A stretch of DNA of 10,543 nt from Oscillospiraceae bacterium (GTDB lineage: Bacteria; Bacillota; Clostridia; Oscillospirales; CAG-272), in the NCBI GenBank assembly GCA_015065205.1, contig SVQS01000056.1, positions 1-10,543 of the forward strand, written 5' to 3'. A program made the position numbers and the translations under genes. How positions within the stretch are numbered: position 1 is the first letter of the stretch; every line of letters begins with the position of its first letter. The notes beneath the pieces were generated by a model. It searched no databases. It had not been told where the DNA came from and saw nothing but the letters and a program-made list of their open reading frames with translations. Positions 1 through 6,530 of the stretch are shown here, one piece after another.

Positions 1-252
1 GTAGAAGGAATGCCGAAGGTCGAAAAGCTCAACGCGCTTGTGGGCGGTTATGTTAACCTCGAATACCGCCTCCCCAACGGGAATACCGTCAAATTCCTCG
101 ATGATAACGCCACCTACCTCGGAAATCAGCTTGAATGCGAATTCGGCGGCAACCGTTGCTTCGGCATCGTCGCCAATATGGATTTTATCCTCATTTGCAC
201 CTACGAAACAAACGGCGAAAATCCCGAGCTTCTTATCTATAAAAAACGCTGA
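1..252 (+). CDS. 3' end of an unrecognised protein gene (5' end outside window)
   Basis: The frame is open from the first base and stops at 250-252. An ATG at 10 is possible, but the only purine-rich stretch (GAAGGA) touches it, too close for a ribosome binding site, so I read this as the C-terminal part of a longer protein. The visible ~83 residues include a VGGYVNLEYRLPNG stretch and a hydrophobic FGIVANMDFILICTY stretch near the end, finishing in basic YKKR. The LVGGY segment followed by a short beta-rich tail faintly resembles DUF3846-type proteins, but that is a weak impression. No function is assigned. It is followed within 75 bases by the XRE regulator gene, which has its own promoter. 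Confidence 0.55.
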   Translation, partial: VEGMPKVEKLNALVGGYVNLEYRLPNGNTVKFLDDNATYLGNQLECEFGGNRCFGIVANMDFILICTYETNGENPELLIYKKR

Positions 253-268
253 TGTGACGGATGGTGTC

Positions 269-297
269 GTGACTTGATTGGGCTTTGGCGTTATAAT
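269..297 (+). promoter_or_regulatory. Sigma-A type promoter of the XRE regulator
   Basis: A perfect TATAAT (292-297) is preceded, with a 17-base spacer, by GTGACT (269-274), which matches four of six positions of TTGACA. The start codon at 326 lies about 22 bases beyond the expected transcription start, leaving just enough room for the AAGGAGG ribosome binding site. A TTGATT at 274-279 is a better-looking -35, but its spacer would be only 12 bases. Confidence 0.6.
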
Positions 298-325
298 GGG
301 TTCACAAAAGCAAGGAGGAACCATT

Positions 326-931
326 ATGACTTTTGGTGAAAAATTAAAAAAACTAAGAACCGATAACGGTTTAACGCAAGACGAACTTGCGGAAAAGACC
401 TACGTTACACGTACGGCGATCTCAAAATGGGAATCAGACAGAGGATATCCCAACATAGATTCATTAAAAGCAATTTCGAAATTCTTTTCGGTATCGATCG
501 ATGATCTTCTTTCCTCCGACGAAGTGCTCACAATAGCCGAGGAAGATAATAAGCAACAAGAAACCCGCTTCAAGGATCTGGTTTACGCCTTGCTGGATCT
601 GAGCATTGCTATGCTTCTTTTCCTTCCTTTTTTTGCCGAGAATACCGAAGGCGTGATCCGAAGTGTTTCGCTTATCATGCTTGACGGTGTTCAACCCTAT
701 TTGAAGGCGGCGTATTTTACTGTTGTGATCGGAATGTTTTTCGCAGGCGTTCTTGCGCTCGCCTTGCAAAATTGCGAAAAAGAATTTTGGCTAAAAAACA
801 AAACGAATATTTCGTTGATGCTCGGCACGGTATCGGTACTTCTATTTGTGATAAGTTCTCAACCGTATGCCGCGGTGTTTGCGTTCGTGTTATTACTGGT
901 CAAGGTTTTTATCCTCATAAAACTCCGATGA
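326..931 (+). CDS. XRE-family helix-turn-helix regulator with C-terminal membrane domain
   Basis: 201 residues. Residues ~3-60 form an XRE/Cro-C1 DNA-binding domain with typical signatures (GEKLKKLRTDNGLTQDELA, then TRTAISKWESDRGYPNIDSLKAIS, ending FFSVSIDDLL). After a charged linker (to ~83) the remainder is hydrophobic, with about four likely membrane helices near 84-104, 127-147, 162-178 and 181-198. Regulators of this architecture are common in Firmicutes and are usually thought to sense an envelope state and act on a neighbouring gene. The ATG at 326 was chosen because AAGGAGG lies 8 bases upstream and the HTH begins at residue 3; an in-frame upstream extension to 278 has no ribosome binding site and overlaps the promoter. 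The PAP2-like gene follows in the same direction after ~106 bases and is a plausible target or partner (inference). Confidence 0.88.
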   Translation: MTFGEKLKKLRTDNGLTQDELAEKTYVTRTAISKWESDRGYPNIDSLKAISKFFSVSIDDLLSSDEVLTIAEEDNKQQETRFKDLVYALLDLSIAMLLFLPFFAENTEGVIRSVSLIMLDGVQPYLKAAYFTVVIGMFFAGVLALALQNCEKEFWLKNKTNISLMLGTVSVLLFVISSQPYAAVFAFVLLLVKVFILIKLR

Positions 932-1037
932 TACCAAGCGTACCGCGCTTGTGACGAGCCGTTTCTTGCTTCTCCTTCTGTCTTCCACTAAACTGTATTC
1001 AGGCGAAAGCCAATACACAAAAGGAAGGTTAGAAATT

Positions 1038-1688
1038 ATGAAAAAAACAAGAAAAAAGATGCTTTTTATGGGAGCGGGCTTTCTCGGGGCATTCGTGTTG
1101 TGGACTGTTCTTGTAAGCTATGTTGATGTTCGTGCAATTGGTCAAAATGCGTCAAGCGTAGGCTTTGCTACTCTGAACGGATATGTTCATAATTTCACGG
1201 GAGTGAATATGCTCCTATACACGATCACCGATTGGCTCGGTCTTGTGCCCATTGGGGTAGCATTTGGATTTGCCGTTCTCGGTCTTGTGCAATGGGTGGG
1301 GAGAAAAAGCCTATTCAAAGTGGATCGAAGTATACTCGCACTTGGTGGATTTTACATCATTGTGCTGGCGATGTACATTTTCTTTGAAATAGTTGTTATC
1401 AATTACAGACCCGTGTTGATCGACGGATACCTCGAAGTTTCTTATCCGTCGTCAACAACGATGCTCGTTATGTGCGTGATGCCGACGGCAATGATGCAAC
1501 TGCACGCCCGTATAAAAAGTGACGTGTTCAGACGGTGTGTGTTGATTTCTATCGCCGCATTTACCGCATTTATGGTCATAGGCAGACTTGCGTCGGGCGT
1601 GCATTGGCTCACCGATATCATCGGCGGCGCGCTTGTCAGTGCAGGACTTGTGATAACGTATGCTTCGGTAAGCGATATACATAAATAA
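1038..1688 (+). CDS. PAP2-like (phosphatidic acid phosphatase type 2) integral membrane protein
   Basis: 216 residues with about six hydrophobic segments (first helix ~8-29). PAP2 enzymes dephosphorylate lipid phosphates such as undecaprenyl diphosphate, using three motifs. Motif 3 is intact: G182-R183, H189 and D193 in GRLASGVHWLTD, with the expected R-X5-H-X3-D spacing. Motif 1 keeps R124-P125 but has E117 where a lysine is usual. Motif 2, normally PSGH, reads P137-S-S-T140, so the general acid/base histidine is replaced. The protein may therefore have altered activity or act as a binding protein; this is inference, since some clostridial family members share this pattern as far as I recall. 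The ATG at 1038 follows GGAAGG; an in-frame extension to 951 lacks a binding site. Read-through from the XRE gene is plausible. A bidirectional terminator follows immediately. Confidence 0.82.
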   Translation: MKKTRKKMLFMGAGFLGAFVLWTVLVSYVDVRAIGQNASSVGFATLNGYVHNFTGVNMLLYTITDWLGLVPIGVAFGFAVLGLVQWVGRKSLFKVDRSILALGGFYIIVLAMYIFFEIVVINYRPVLIDGYLEVSYPSSTTMLVMCVMPTAMMQLHARIKSDVFRRCVLISIAAFTAFMVIGRLASGVHWLTDIIGGALVSAGLVITYASVSDIHK

Positions 1689-1692
1689 AATT

Positions 1693-1724
1693 GCCGCTGA
1701 GATGGATCTCTCCACCTCAGCGGC
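1693..1724. terminator. Bidirectional intrinsic terminator between convergent PAP2-like and GNAT genes
   Basis: GCCGCTGAG (1693-1701) pairs with CTCAGCGGC (1716-1724), with three more inner pairs (TGG/CCA) and a six-base loop. It is followed by TTTT on the plus strand and preceded by AAATAAAATT, so it has a U-tract when read either way. It starts five bases after the PAP2-like stop and lies nine bases from the GNAT stop. Confidence 0.88.
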
Positions 1725-1732
1725 TTTTACGT

Positions 1733-2386
1733 TTATCGTACTACCGAAGAATGACTATAAATATAGAATTCCTCTTGGCTGGGCATCCACTTCTTCTCCT
1801 TGGGTGGAAAAGTCGCGTCGAAGGCTTCGACCGCGGCGACGTCCTCACAGCAGTCTGCGGCAGTAGAGGGGATATACATCCACTTTTTGCCGTCCAGCGC
1901 GTTCGGAACAAGCTCGCAAACGAGAAGCGCCGTCGGAAAGTTGCCATCTACCACGAAGTTCACATTCTTCTTTTTGCAGCTAACGAACCCACGGCTCACG
2001 TAGTTGCCCGGATTGCCGAAGTTGATGTTCACGTCATAGCCCATCTTGCGAGCCACCTCAAAGGAATGCTCGATCAGCAGTTTGCCCAGTTTCTGCCTTT
2101 GATATTTCGGCGCAACGCAAAGCGGCCCGAAGGAAAGGATCTCCTTGCGGTTTCCTTCCTCGTCCTCAAGCCAAGCCTTTGTGTACATGATGTTGCCGAT
2201 AATCTCGCCGTCTTTCTCAAGCACGAATGCCAGCTCGGGTATGAAATCGGGGTGATTTCGCATCATGTGTATGAAGTAGTGCTCGTCAGCACCGGGCTTG
2301 TAGACGTTCCAAAACGTCTCACGGGTCACCTCTTCTACGGCTCTGTAGTCCTTTTCGGTCTCTAAACGTATCGTCAAATTTTCCAT
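1733..2386 (-). CDS. GNAT family N-acetyltransferase
   Basis: 217 residues. The N-terminal half is a GNAT fold: IRLETEKDYRAVEEVTRETF, then a beta-hairpin (AFVLEKDGEIIGNIMYT) and the acetyl-CoA binding motif A region FGPLCVAPKYQRQKLGKLLIEHSFEVARKMGY at about 86-116. The Q-x-x-G-x-G signature is present as QRQKLG, so the middle glycine is lysine. It resembles YhbS-type acetyltransferases, which have a C-terminal extension; the acceptor substrate cannot be told. The ATG at 2384-2386 is preceded by AAAGGAT. A promoter lies at 2535-2563, giving a leader of about 140 bases that contains a strong hairpin. It converges on the PAP2-like gene and diverges from the DUF5131 gene. Confidence 0.9.
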   Translation of the reverse strand: MENLTIRLETEKDYRAVEEVTRETFWNVYKPGADEHYFIHMMRNHPDFIPELAFVLEKDGEIIGNIMYTKAWLEDEEGNRKEILSFGPLCVAPKYQRQKLGKLLIEHSFEVARKMGYDVNINFGNPGNYVSRGFVSCKKKNVNFVVDGNFPTALLVCELVPNALDGKKWMYIPSTAADCCEDVAAVEAFDATFPPKEKKWMPSQEEFYIYSHSSVVR

Positions 2387-2420
2387 TTTTAAATCCTTTC
2401 ATAGTTGTGACGCTCAAAAT

Positions 2421-2456
2421 ACGAGAGGATTGCGAGATGTATTGCAAACCTCTCGT
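2421..2456 (-). other. Strong hairpin in the GNAT 5' leader
   Basis: ACGAGAGG (2421-2428) pairs perfectly with CCTCTCGT (2449-2456). After one A/A mismatch the stem continues with TTGC/GCAA. It sits between the predicted GNAT promoter and the start codon. On the minus strand it is followed by ATTTTGAG, a weak U-run, so it could act as an attenuator or just stabilise the mRNA end. The rest of the 2387-2708 gap contains the two divergent promoters and no ORF with a ribosome binding site. Confidence 0.5.
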
Positions 2457-2534
2457 TTACAATACAATCTCCAAGGTGTTGTTTCTTTTCAAACAGCATT
2501 CTCCAAAATTAAATTCGGCTTTCACCGTATGGTA

Positions 2535-2563
2535 ATTGTATCACAAAAGCAATGATATTGCAA
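2535..2563 (-). promoter_or_regulatory. Promoter of the GNAT gene
   Basis: On the minus strand TTGCAA (2558-2563) and TACAAT (2535-2540) are separated by exactly 17 bases. The -10 matches five of six consensus positions and the -35 four of six. Transcription would start near 2528. Confidence 0.6.
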
Positions 2564-2642
2564 CCTGCGTACATCAATCAAAGAAAAAGCAAAGTACCGA
2601 TTAAAGCGCCTTCAAATTCTGTGCCCCAAATAGCAAAGCCGA

Positions 2643-2671
2643 TTGAATTATTCATAGAAATATGGTAAAAT
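2643..2671 (+). promoter_or_regulatory. Promoter of the DUF5131 gene
   Basis: TTGAAT (2643-2648) and TAAAAT (2666-2671) with a 17-base spacer, matching four and five of six positions. The start codon at 2709 follows after a short leader containing GAGGTGA. It probably serves the downstream same-direction genes as well. Confidence 0.6.
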
Positions 2672-2708
2672 GAAAACGTAGCTCAATAAGATTCAGCGAG
2701 GTGAGAAT

Positions 2709-3425
2709 ATGGCAATGTGGAATCCGTGGAGAGGTTGCAAAAAGTGCAGCGACGGCTGTCTCTATTGCTATATCCACAAGGGCGACGCAAAGCGCGGAGT
2801 TGATACGAGCATCGTTGAAAAGACAAAGGACTTTTCAAAGCCGGTCGAGCGACTAAAAAACGGCAACTACAAAATGAAATCCGGCATTGTATATACCTGT
2901 TTTTCCACCGATTTTCTGATCGAGGAAGCGGATGCTTGGCGTAGAGACTGTTGGCAGATGATAAAGGAGCGCGAGGATTGCACCTTTCTTTTTCTCACAA
3001 AGCGTATCGACAGATTTATGGACTGTATTCCCGATGATTGGGGCGACGGTTATGAAAACGTGGTGGTTTGTTGTACGGTTGAGAACCAAAAGAACGCCGA
3101 TTACAAGCTCGGCATCTTTTCAACGCTTCCCATCAAGCATAAGTGCATCACCGCACAGCCCCTTATCGAAACCATCGACATAGAAAAACATCTTGACGGT
3201 ATCGAGCTTGTGGTCGTCGGCGGAGAATCGGATACGAACGCAAGACCGCTCGACTACGCTTGGGTGCTCGATATCCGAGGGCAGTGCATCCGAAAAAACG
3301 TGTCCTTCGAGTTCAGACAGTGCGGAACACATTTTATAAAAGACGGCAAGGAGTATAAATTGCAGACAAAGGATTTATGTAGTCAAGCAAGAAAAGCCGG
3401 TATTGATTTTGAACGCAATATTTGA
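2709..3425 (+). CDS. DUF5131 family (phage Gp37/Gp68-like) protein, radical-SAM-type cysteine motif
   Basis: 238 residues. The start MAMWNPWRGCKKCSDGCLYCY and the later FLTKR, AQPLIE, VVVGGES and FEFRQCG segments are typical of the Gp37/Gp68 (DUF5131) family. Family members occur in phages and bacterial genomes and resemble radical SAM proteins; their substrates are not established to my knowledge. Cysteines C13, C17 and C20 form CX3CX2C, the canonical spacing for a [4Fe-4S] cluster that binds S-adenosylmethionine, with an additional C10 just before it. GAGGTGA at 2698-2704 precedes the ATG. The length is normal for the family and no frameshift is seen. The TauE/SafE gene follows after 53 bases, so co-transcription is likely. 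Confidence 0.85.
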   Translation: MAMWNPWRGCKKCSDGCLYCYIHKGDAKRGVDTSIVEKTKDFSKPVERLKNGNYKMKSGIVYTCFSTDFLIEEADAWRRDCWQMIKEREDCTFLFLTKRIDRFMDCIPDDWGDGYENVVVCCTVENQKNADYKLGIFSTLPIKHKCITAQPLIETIDIEKHLDGIELVVVGGESDTNARPLDYAWVLDIRGQCIRKNVSFEFRQCGTHFIKDGKEYKLQTKDLCSQARKAGIDFERNI

Positions 3426-3478
3426 TCAATTTCAATGTGCGAATAGTTCTGAAACTAAGAATTAAATGGGGATATAAT

Positions 3479-4255
3479 ATGGAAGATATTCTGATAAAAA
3501 TACTTGTCTGTTTTCTCGCAGGAGCAGGCGCAGGCATCGGAACGGGATTTGCGGGGATGAGTGCCGCCGCGGTTATTGGGCCTATGCTGATAACCTTTTT
3601 GGGTATTCCTGCCTACGATGCGGTGGGGATCGGACTGATCAGCGACGTTTTGGCAAGCCTTATCAGCGCATATACCTATAAGAAAAGTGGAAATCTGGAC
3701 GTTAAAAACAGCTTGCCGCTGCTTGTGAGCGTTCTGATCGTAACGATGATCGGAAGCTTCGTCGCAAGTTTTCTCCCCGAGCAAGCCATGAGCGGCACGA
3801 TGCAGATAGCATTGATTATCATCGGATTGCGGTTTATATTAAAGCCGGTAAACAAGACGAGAGAACAGTTGGAAGCGGTTTCGCCTAAAAGCAGACTGAT
3901 CAAGGCGATCATCGGCGGCATTTTCGTTGGCTTTATCTGCGGATTTGCAGGCGCGGGCGGCGGAATGATGCTGCTTCTTGTTCTGACCACATTCCTCGGT
4001 TATCCCATGCATTTGGCGGTCGGCACAAGCGTGTTCATTATGGCGTTTACGGCTCTTACAGGCGGTATCAGCCATTTTATGATCGGGGGAGTTCCCGATA
4101 TTCTCTCCCTTGTGCTGTGCGTTGTGTTTACTCTGCTTTGGGCAAGAATTGCCGCAAAAATCGCTAACAAGTCTAACGCAAAAACCTTAAACCGTGTGGT
4201 CGGTATTGTTATGATTGTCACGAGCATCGTGATTCTGGCGGTAAATTATCTTTAA
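3479..4255 (+). CDS. TauE/SafE family membrane transporter
   Basis: 258 residues with about seven to eight hydrophobic segments in two homologous halves. Each half opens with a glycine-rich repeat: GAGAGIGTGFAGMSAAAVIGPML at ~14-36 and GGIFVGFICGFAGAGGGMMLLLVL at ~145-168, the hallmark of the TauE/SafE family. Members export sulfite or small organosulfur and organic anions; the substrate here is unknown. The ATG at 3479 is chosen because GGGGA lies about 7 bases upstream and the first membrane helix starts directly after it; the in-frame ATG at 3422 would overlap the DUF5131 stop and lacks a binding site. It sits in the same-direction run 2709-5394. Confidence 0.9.
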   Translation: MEDILIKILVCFLAGAGAGIGTGFAGMSAAAVIGPMLITFLGIPAYDAVGIGLISDVLASLISAYTYKKSGNLDVKNSLPLLVSVLIVTMIGSFVASFLPEQAMSGTMQIALIIIGLRFILKPVNKTREQLEAVSPKSRLIKAIIGGIFVGFICGFAGAGGGMMLLLVLTTFLGYPMHLAVGTSVFIMAFTALTGGISHFMIGGVPDILSLVLCVVFTLLWARIAAKIANKSNAKTLNRVVGIVMIVTSIVILAVNYL

Positions 4256-4312
4256 TACCATTCACAGTGGTGTTTTAGGTGAGAGCTAATAAGAATTTGG
4301 TGGAGAAATGAT

Positions 4313-4675
4313 ATGAAACTCAAGAACGTTCTGATCGTTGTTAAAGATATAGAGAAATCGAGAAAATTCTATCACGACTTGTTTGATATAGACTTGGTGC
4401 TTGACAACGACGGCAACATGATCTTAACGGAAGGTCTTGTCCTTCAAGATGAGAAAATATGGAAATCGTTTTTAGGCAAAGATATTGTTCCCAAGAGCAA
4501 CTCTTGCGAACTCTATTTTGAGGAACAGGATATCGAATCCTTTGCCGAAAAATTAGAGAAACTATATCCCGACATTGAATACGCAAACAGCCTTATGACA
4601 CACAGTTGGGGACAACGAGTGATCCGATTCTACGATTTGGACGGCACCCTGATCGAGGTAGGGACACCGATGTGA
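4313..4675 (+). CDS. VOC-fold (glyoxalase/bleomycin-resistance-like) protein
   Basis: 120 residues, the usual length of a single two-module VOC protein. The start KLKNVLIVVKDIEKSRKFYHDLF and the end HSWGQRVIRFYDLDGTLIEVGTPM are classic for this superfamily, which includes glyoxalase I, fosfomycin and bleomycin resistance proteins and dioxygenases. Of the usual metal positions, H97, E115 and the ELYF glutamate E66 are present, but the first-strand histidine is replaced by N5. Metal binding may therefore be altered, and a specific reaction cannot be named. GGTGGAG is positioned upstream of the ATG. It is 57 bases downstream of the exporter gene, with no terminator between them, so it may be co-transcribed. 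Confidence 0.85.
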   Translation: MKLKNVLIVVKDIEKSRKFYHDLFDIDLVLDNDGNMILTEGLVLQDEKIWKSFLGKDIVPKSNSCELYFEEQDIESFAEKLEKLYPDIEYANSLMTHSWGQRVIRFYDLDGTLIEVGTPM

Positions 4676-4734
4676 TCAACATATTCCAATAAGTCAAACC
4701 GTTAGATAAATAAAAATTTGGCGAGGTGATTGTA

Positions 4735-5394
4735 ATGATAGATATTGCTGCTTGGATGAAAGCTTTCTTGCAGACATTAAATGAGACTTTCGCAAACCGC
4801 GTATGGTTTGTTGGTCTGCAAGGTAGTTATGGTCGTGGTGAAGCAACAGAAACAAGCGACATTGACGTGGTTGTCGTTCTGGATGAATTGTCTGCTATGG
4901 ATATCCAAACTTATAATGACATGCTGGATACATTACCACACAGAGAATTAATTTGTGGCTTCCTTTCAGGCAAAACGGAAATTATGAATTGGGAGCCTTC
5001 CGACCTTTTTCAGTTTTATTATGACACAACCCCAATACAAGGTAGTCTTGATGAATTGCTTGCGGTGATCGATGAATCTGCTGTTAACAAAGCAATTAAA
5101 ATCGGTGCTTGTAACATCTATCACGGCTGTGTTCATAATATGCTGCACGAAAAGAGCGAAGACATTTTGCGGGGATTGTATAAATCCGCATCTTTTGTTG
5201 TGCAGGCTATCGCATTCAAGCAAACAGGCAAATACATGAAACATCAAAGTGAATTGCGGAATATTGTTTCAAATGATGAAAGGGTTATCGTTGATGCATT
5301 CCTTAATTTAAAAAATGGCGGAGAGATAGATTTCAATTTGATGTCCAAAACATTGTTTGCTTGGTCAAAGAAATGGATTGCTGATAACAATTGA
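4735..5394 (+). CDS. MNT-type nucleotidyltransferase domain protein
   Basis: 219 residues. GSYGRGEATETSDIDVVVVLD at residues 30-50 is the polymerase-beta superfamily nucleotidyltransferase signature, with the metal-binding pair D42 and D44. The C-terminal half is helical and unrecognised (HGCVHNMLHEKSEDILRGLYKSASFVVQAIAFKQTGKYMKHQSEL), similar in layout to aminoglycoside-adenylyltransferase-like or MNT/HEPN-fused proteins; no resistance function can be claimed. The ATG at 4735 is preferred over the in-frame GTG at 4726, because the GTG is part of the GAGGTG binding site. The codon usage looks somewhat more AT-rich than the exporter gene, suggesting separate acquisition. A bidirectional terminator follows. 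Confidence 0.82.
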   Translation: MIDIAAWMKAFLQTLNETFANRVWFVGLQGSYGRGEATETSDIDVVVVLDELSAMDIQTYNDMLDTLPHRELICGFLSGKTEIMNWEPSDLFQFYYDTTPIQGSLDELLAVIDESAVNKAIKIGACNIYHGCVHNMLHEKSEDILRGLYKSASFVVQAIAFKQTGKYMKHQSELRNIVSNDERVIVDAFLNLKNGGEIDFNLMSKTLFAWSKKWIADNN

Positions 5395-5444
5395 GCAAAT
5401 TCCAATATATCGAACTGTTGTGATGTATAGGAAAAGAAAAAATT

Positions 5445-5476
5445 GCCGCTGAAGAATCAAACGATTCCTCGGCGGC
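5445..5476. terminator. Bidirectional intrinsic terminator between nucleotidyltransferase and Mn-catalase genes
   Basis: A 14-pair stem (5445-5458 with 5463-5476, one GU pair and one A/C mismatch) closes on an AAAC loop. TTTTT follows on the plus strand and a long A-run precedes it, giving a U-tract in both directions. Its outer stem begins with the same AAATTGCCGCTGA as the terminator at 1693. Confidence 0.9.
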
Positions 5477-5482
5477 TTTTTG

Positions 5483-6148
5483 TTATCGCTCAAAGGAAAC
5501 AGGCTTGGTATCGCCCGTCGCAAATGCGTTAGGACCGGGATCCGACATGGAGAAATACATTTTCGCTGCTTTAGTGGTGCCGAAATCGCGGTTGGAGCCG
5601 GAGTTTTGCACCTTGTTAAAGGCATCGCGGAACATCTGGTTGTGCGCTTCTTCGCGGTTTAGGAGAAAATCAATGGTCTCGCGCACCTTTTTGTCGTCGA
5701 TCTGGCGGTAAAGGTATTCGTAAACCACCTTCGCACGTTGTTCGGATGCGATATTGCTGAGCAGGTCTGCACACAGATCGCCGGTCACCGTAACGTAATC
5801 TGCCGTCCAGGAATAGCCCGAAGCGTTGATCAGTCCGGGATTCAGACCAAGCAAAACGTGCGATTGAATCTCGCCCGAGGGCACTTGTGTGGCGTCAACG
5901 TCGTGACCATTCAAAAGGTTAATGGTCTGTGCCACCATCTCCATGTGCCCCAGCTCCTCTGCCGCGATGTCAAGGAACAGATCCTTGATCTCGGGATCTT
6001 TGATCCGAAAACTCTGGGACATATACTGCATTGCCGCCTTCAGCTCACCGTTACCACCGCCGAGCTGTTCCTGCAAAAGCGCCGCGTACTGCGGATTGGG
6101 TCTCTCTACCTCCACGGGATGAAAAAGCATTTTTTCGTGTTTGAACAT
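5483..6148 (-). CDS. Manganese catalase family protein (CotJC-like)
   Basis: 221 residues, a full-length dimanganese catalase fold. Predicted metal ligands are all present: E35 (GELKAAMQY), E65 and H68 (EELGH), E136 (SEQRAK) and H169 (EEAH). The enzyme disproportionates hydrogen peroxide. The short length and the start MFKHEKMLFHPVEVERPNP fit the CotJC group, which in spore formers is a spore-coat protein. The usual cotJA and cotJB partners are not upstream; the next gene there is tRNA-Pro. The ATG at 6146-6148 follows GGAGGT with a six-base spacer. I saw no clear vegetative promoter in 6149-6235, which is compatible with a sporulation sigma factor but does not show it. Confidence 0.9.
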   Translation of the reverse strand: MFKHEKMLFHPVEVERPNPQYAALLQEQLGGGNGELKAAMQYMSQSFRIKDPEIKDLFLDIAAEELGHMEMVAQTINLLNGHDVDATQVPSGEIQSHVLLGLNPGLINASGYSWTADYVTVTGDLCADLLSNIASEQRAKVVYEYLYRQIDDKKVRETIDFLLNREEAHNQMFRDAFNKVQNSGSNRDFGTTKAAKMYFSMSDPGPNAFATGDTKPVSFER

Positions 6149-6235
6149 TTCATTACCTCCGTTTGTTTACTATTAGATATTCTTGCCAATTTGGGGCCGG
6201 ATATTCAAAGAAAAGGATTGAGAAAAGCCAAAGAA

Positions 6236-6262
6236 AAATAGCACCGCTTTGCGGTGCTATTT
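6236..6262 (-). terminator. Terminator of tRNA-Pro
   Basis: A 12-pair stem (6236-6247 with 6251-6262) with GCACCGC/GCGGTGC at its core and a TTT loop. Read on the minus strand it ends in TATTTTTC. It starts six bases past the tRNA 3' end and separates it from the catalase gene. Confidence 0.85.
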
Positions 6263-6267
6263 CCCTT

Positions 6268-6343
6268 TGGTCGGAATGACAGGATTTGAACCTGCGACAT
6301 CCTGCTCCCAAAGCAGGCGCGCTACCATCTGCGCTACATCCCG
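6268..6343 (-). tRNA. tRNA-Pro (anticodon TGG), CCA encoded
   Basis: 76 bases. The acceptor stem CGGGATG pairs with CATTCCG (one GU pair), discriminator A, and CCA is encoded at 6268-6270. The anticodon stem CCTGC/GCAGG encloses loop TTTGGGA, placing TGG at positions 34-36. The D-arm (GCGCAGATGGTAGCGC) and T-arm (CAGGTTCAAATCCTG) are normal. The TGG anticodon can read all CCN proline codons when modified. It has its own strong promoter and terminator. Confidence 0.96.
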
Positions 6344-6524
6344 ATAAAATATTTAATTTTCAGAGCAGGATGATCGTTGCGACATCCTCGGCTTCGCCGC
6401 CATCTTGCGGTGCCCAAAATTATGCGTTGCACAATTTTGACCGCTGCGCCTTTGCGCACTCGCTTGCTCTGCCACCGGCAGCGCTCGTTTGCAAAGCTCA
6501 AAACAGACGGCACTGTAAATTGAC
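6344..6524 (-). other. Long structured leader upstream of tRNA-Pro (candidate palindromic intergenic element)
   Basis: This stretch lies between the predicted tRNA promoter start and the tRNA. It holds a row of inverted repeats: AGGATG/CATCCT (6367-6372, 6383-6388); an imperfect 38-base palindrome (6407-6444) with GCGGT/ACCGC, CAAAATT/AATTTTG and TGC/GCA arms; TGCGC/GCGCA (6445-6458); and CTGCC/GGCAG (6469-6481). It also shares TGCGACATCCT with the tRNA (6293-6303 and 6378-6388), and GAGCAGGATG at 6363-6372 is the exact reverse complement of tRNA bases 6298-6307. The plus-strand reading frame across it is spurious. It resembles dispersed palindromic elements seen next to tRNAs in some Clostridia, but copy number cannot be judged here. 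Confidence 0.5.
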
Positions 6525-6530
6525 TTTTAT

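Noticed and set aside
1691..2365. Long open frame on the plus strand opposite the GNAT gene
   Set aside because: No ribosome binding site, begins inside the terminator, and the protein has no recognisable fold; the minus-strand frame is a clear GNAT protein.
4726..4734. GTG start for the nucleotidyltransferase
   Set aside because: The GTG is part of the GAGGTG ribosome binding site for the ATG at 4735.
5483..6148. A complete cotJ operon
   Set aside because: Only the CotJC-like gene is present; upstream lies tRNA-Pro with its terminator, and no cotJA or cotJB-like frame was found.
6268..6388. Prophage attachment site in tRNA-Pro, using the 11-base repeat as att duplication
   Set aside because: The repeat lies on the 5' side of an intact tRNA, is short, matches the anticodon-side arm and not the 3' end, and no integrase is present.
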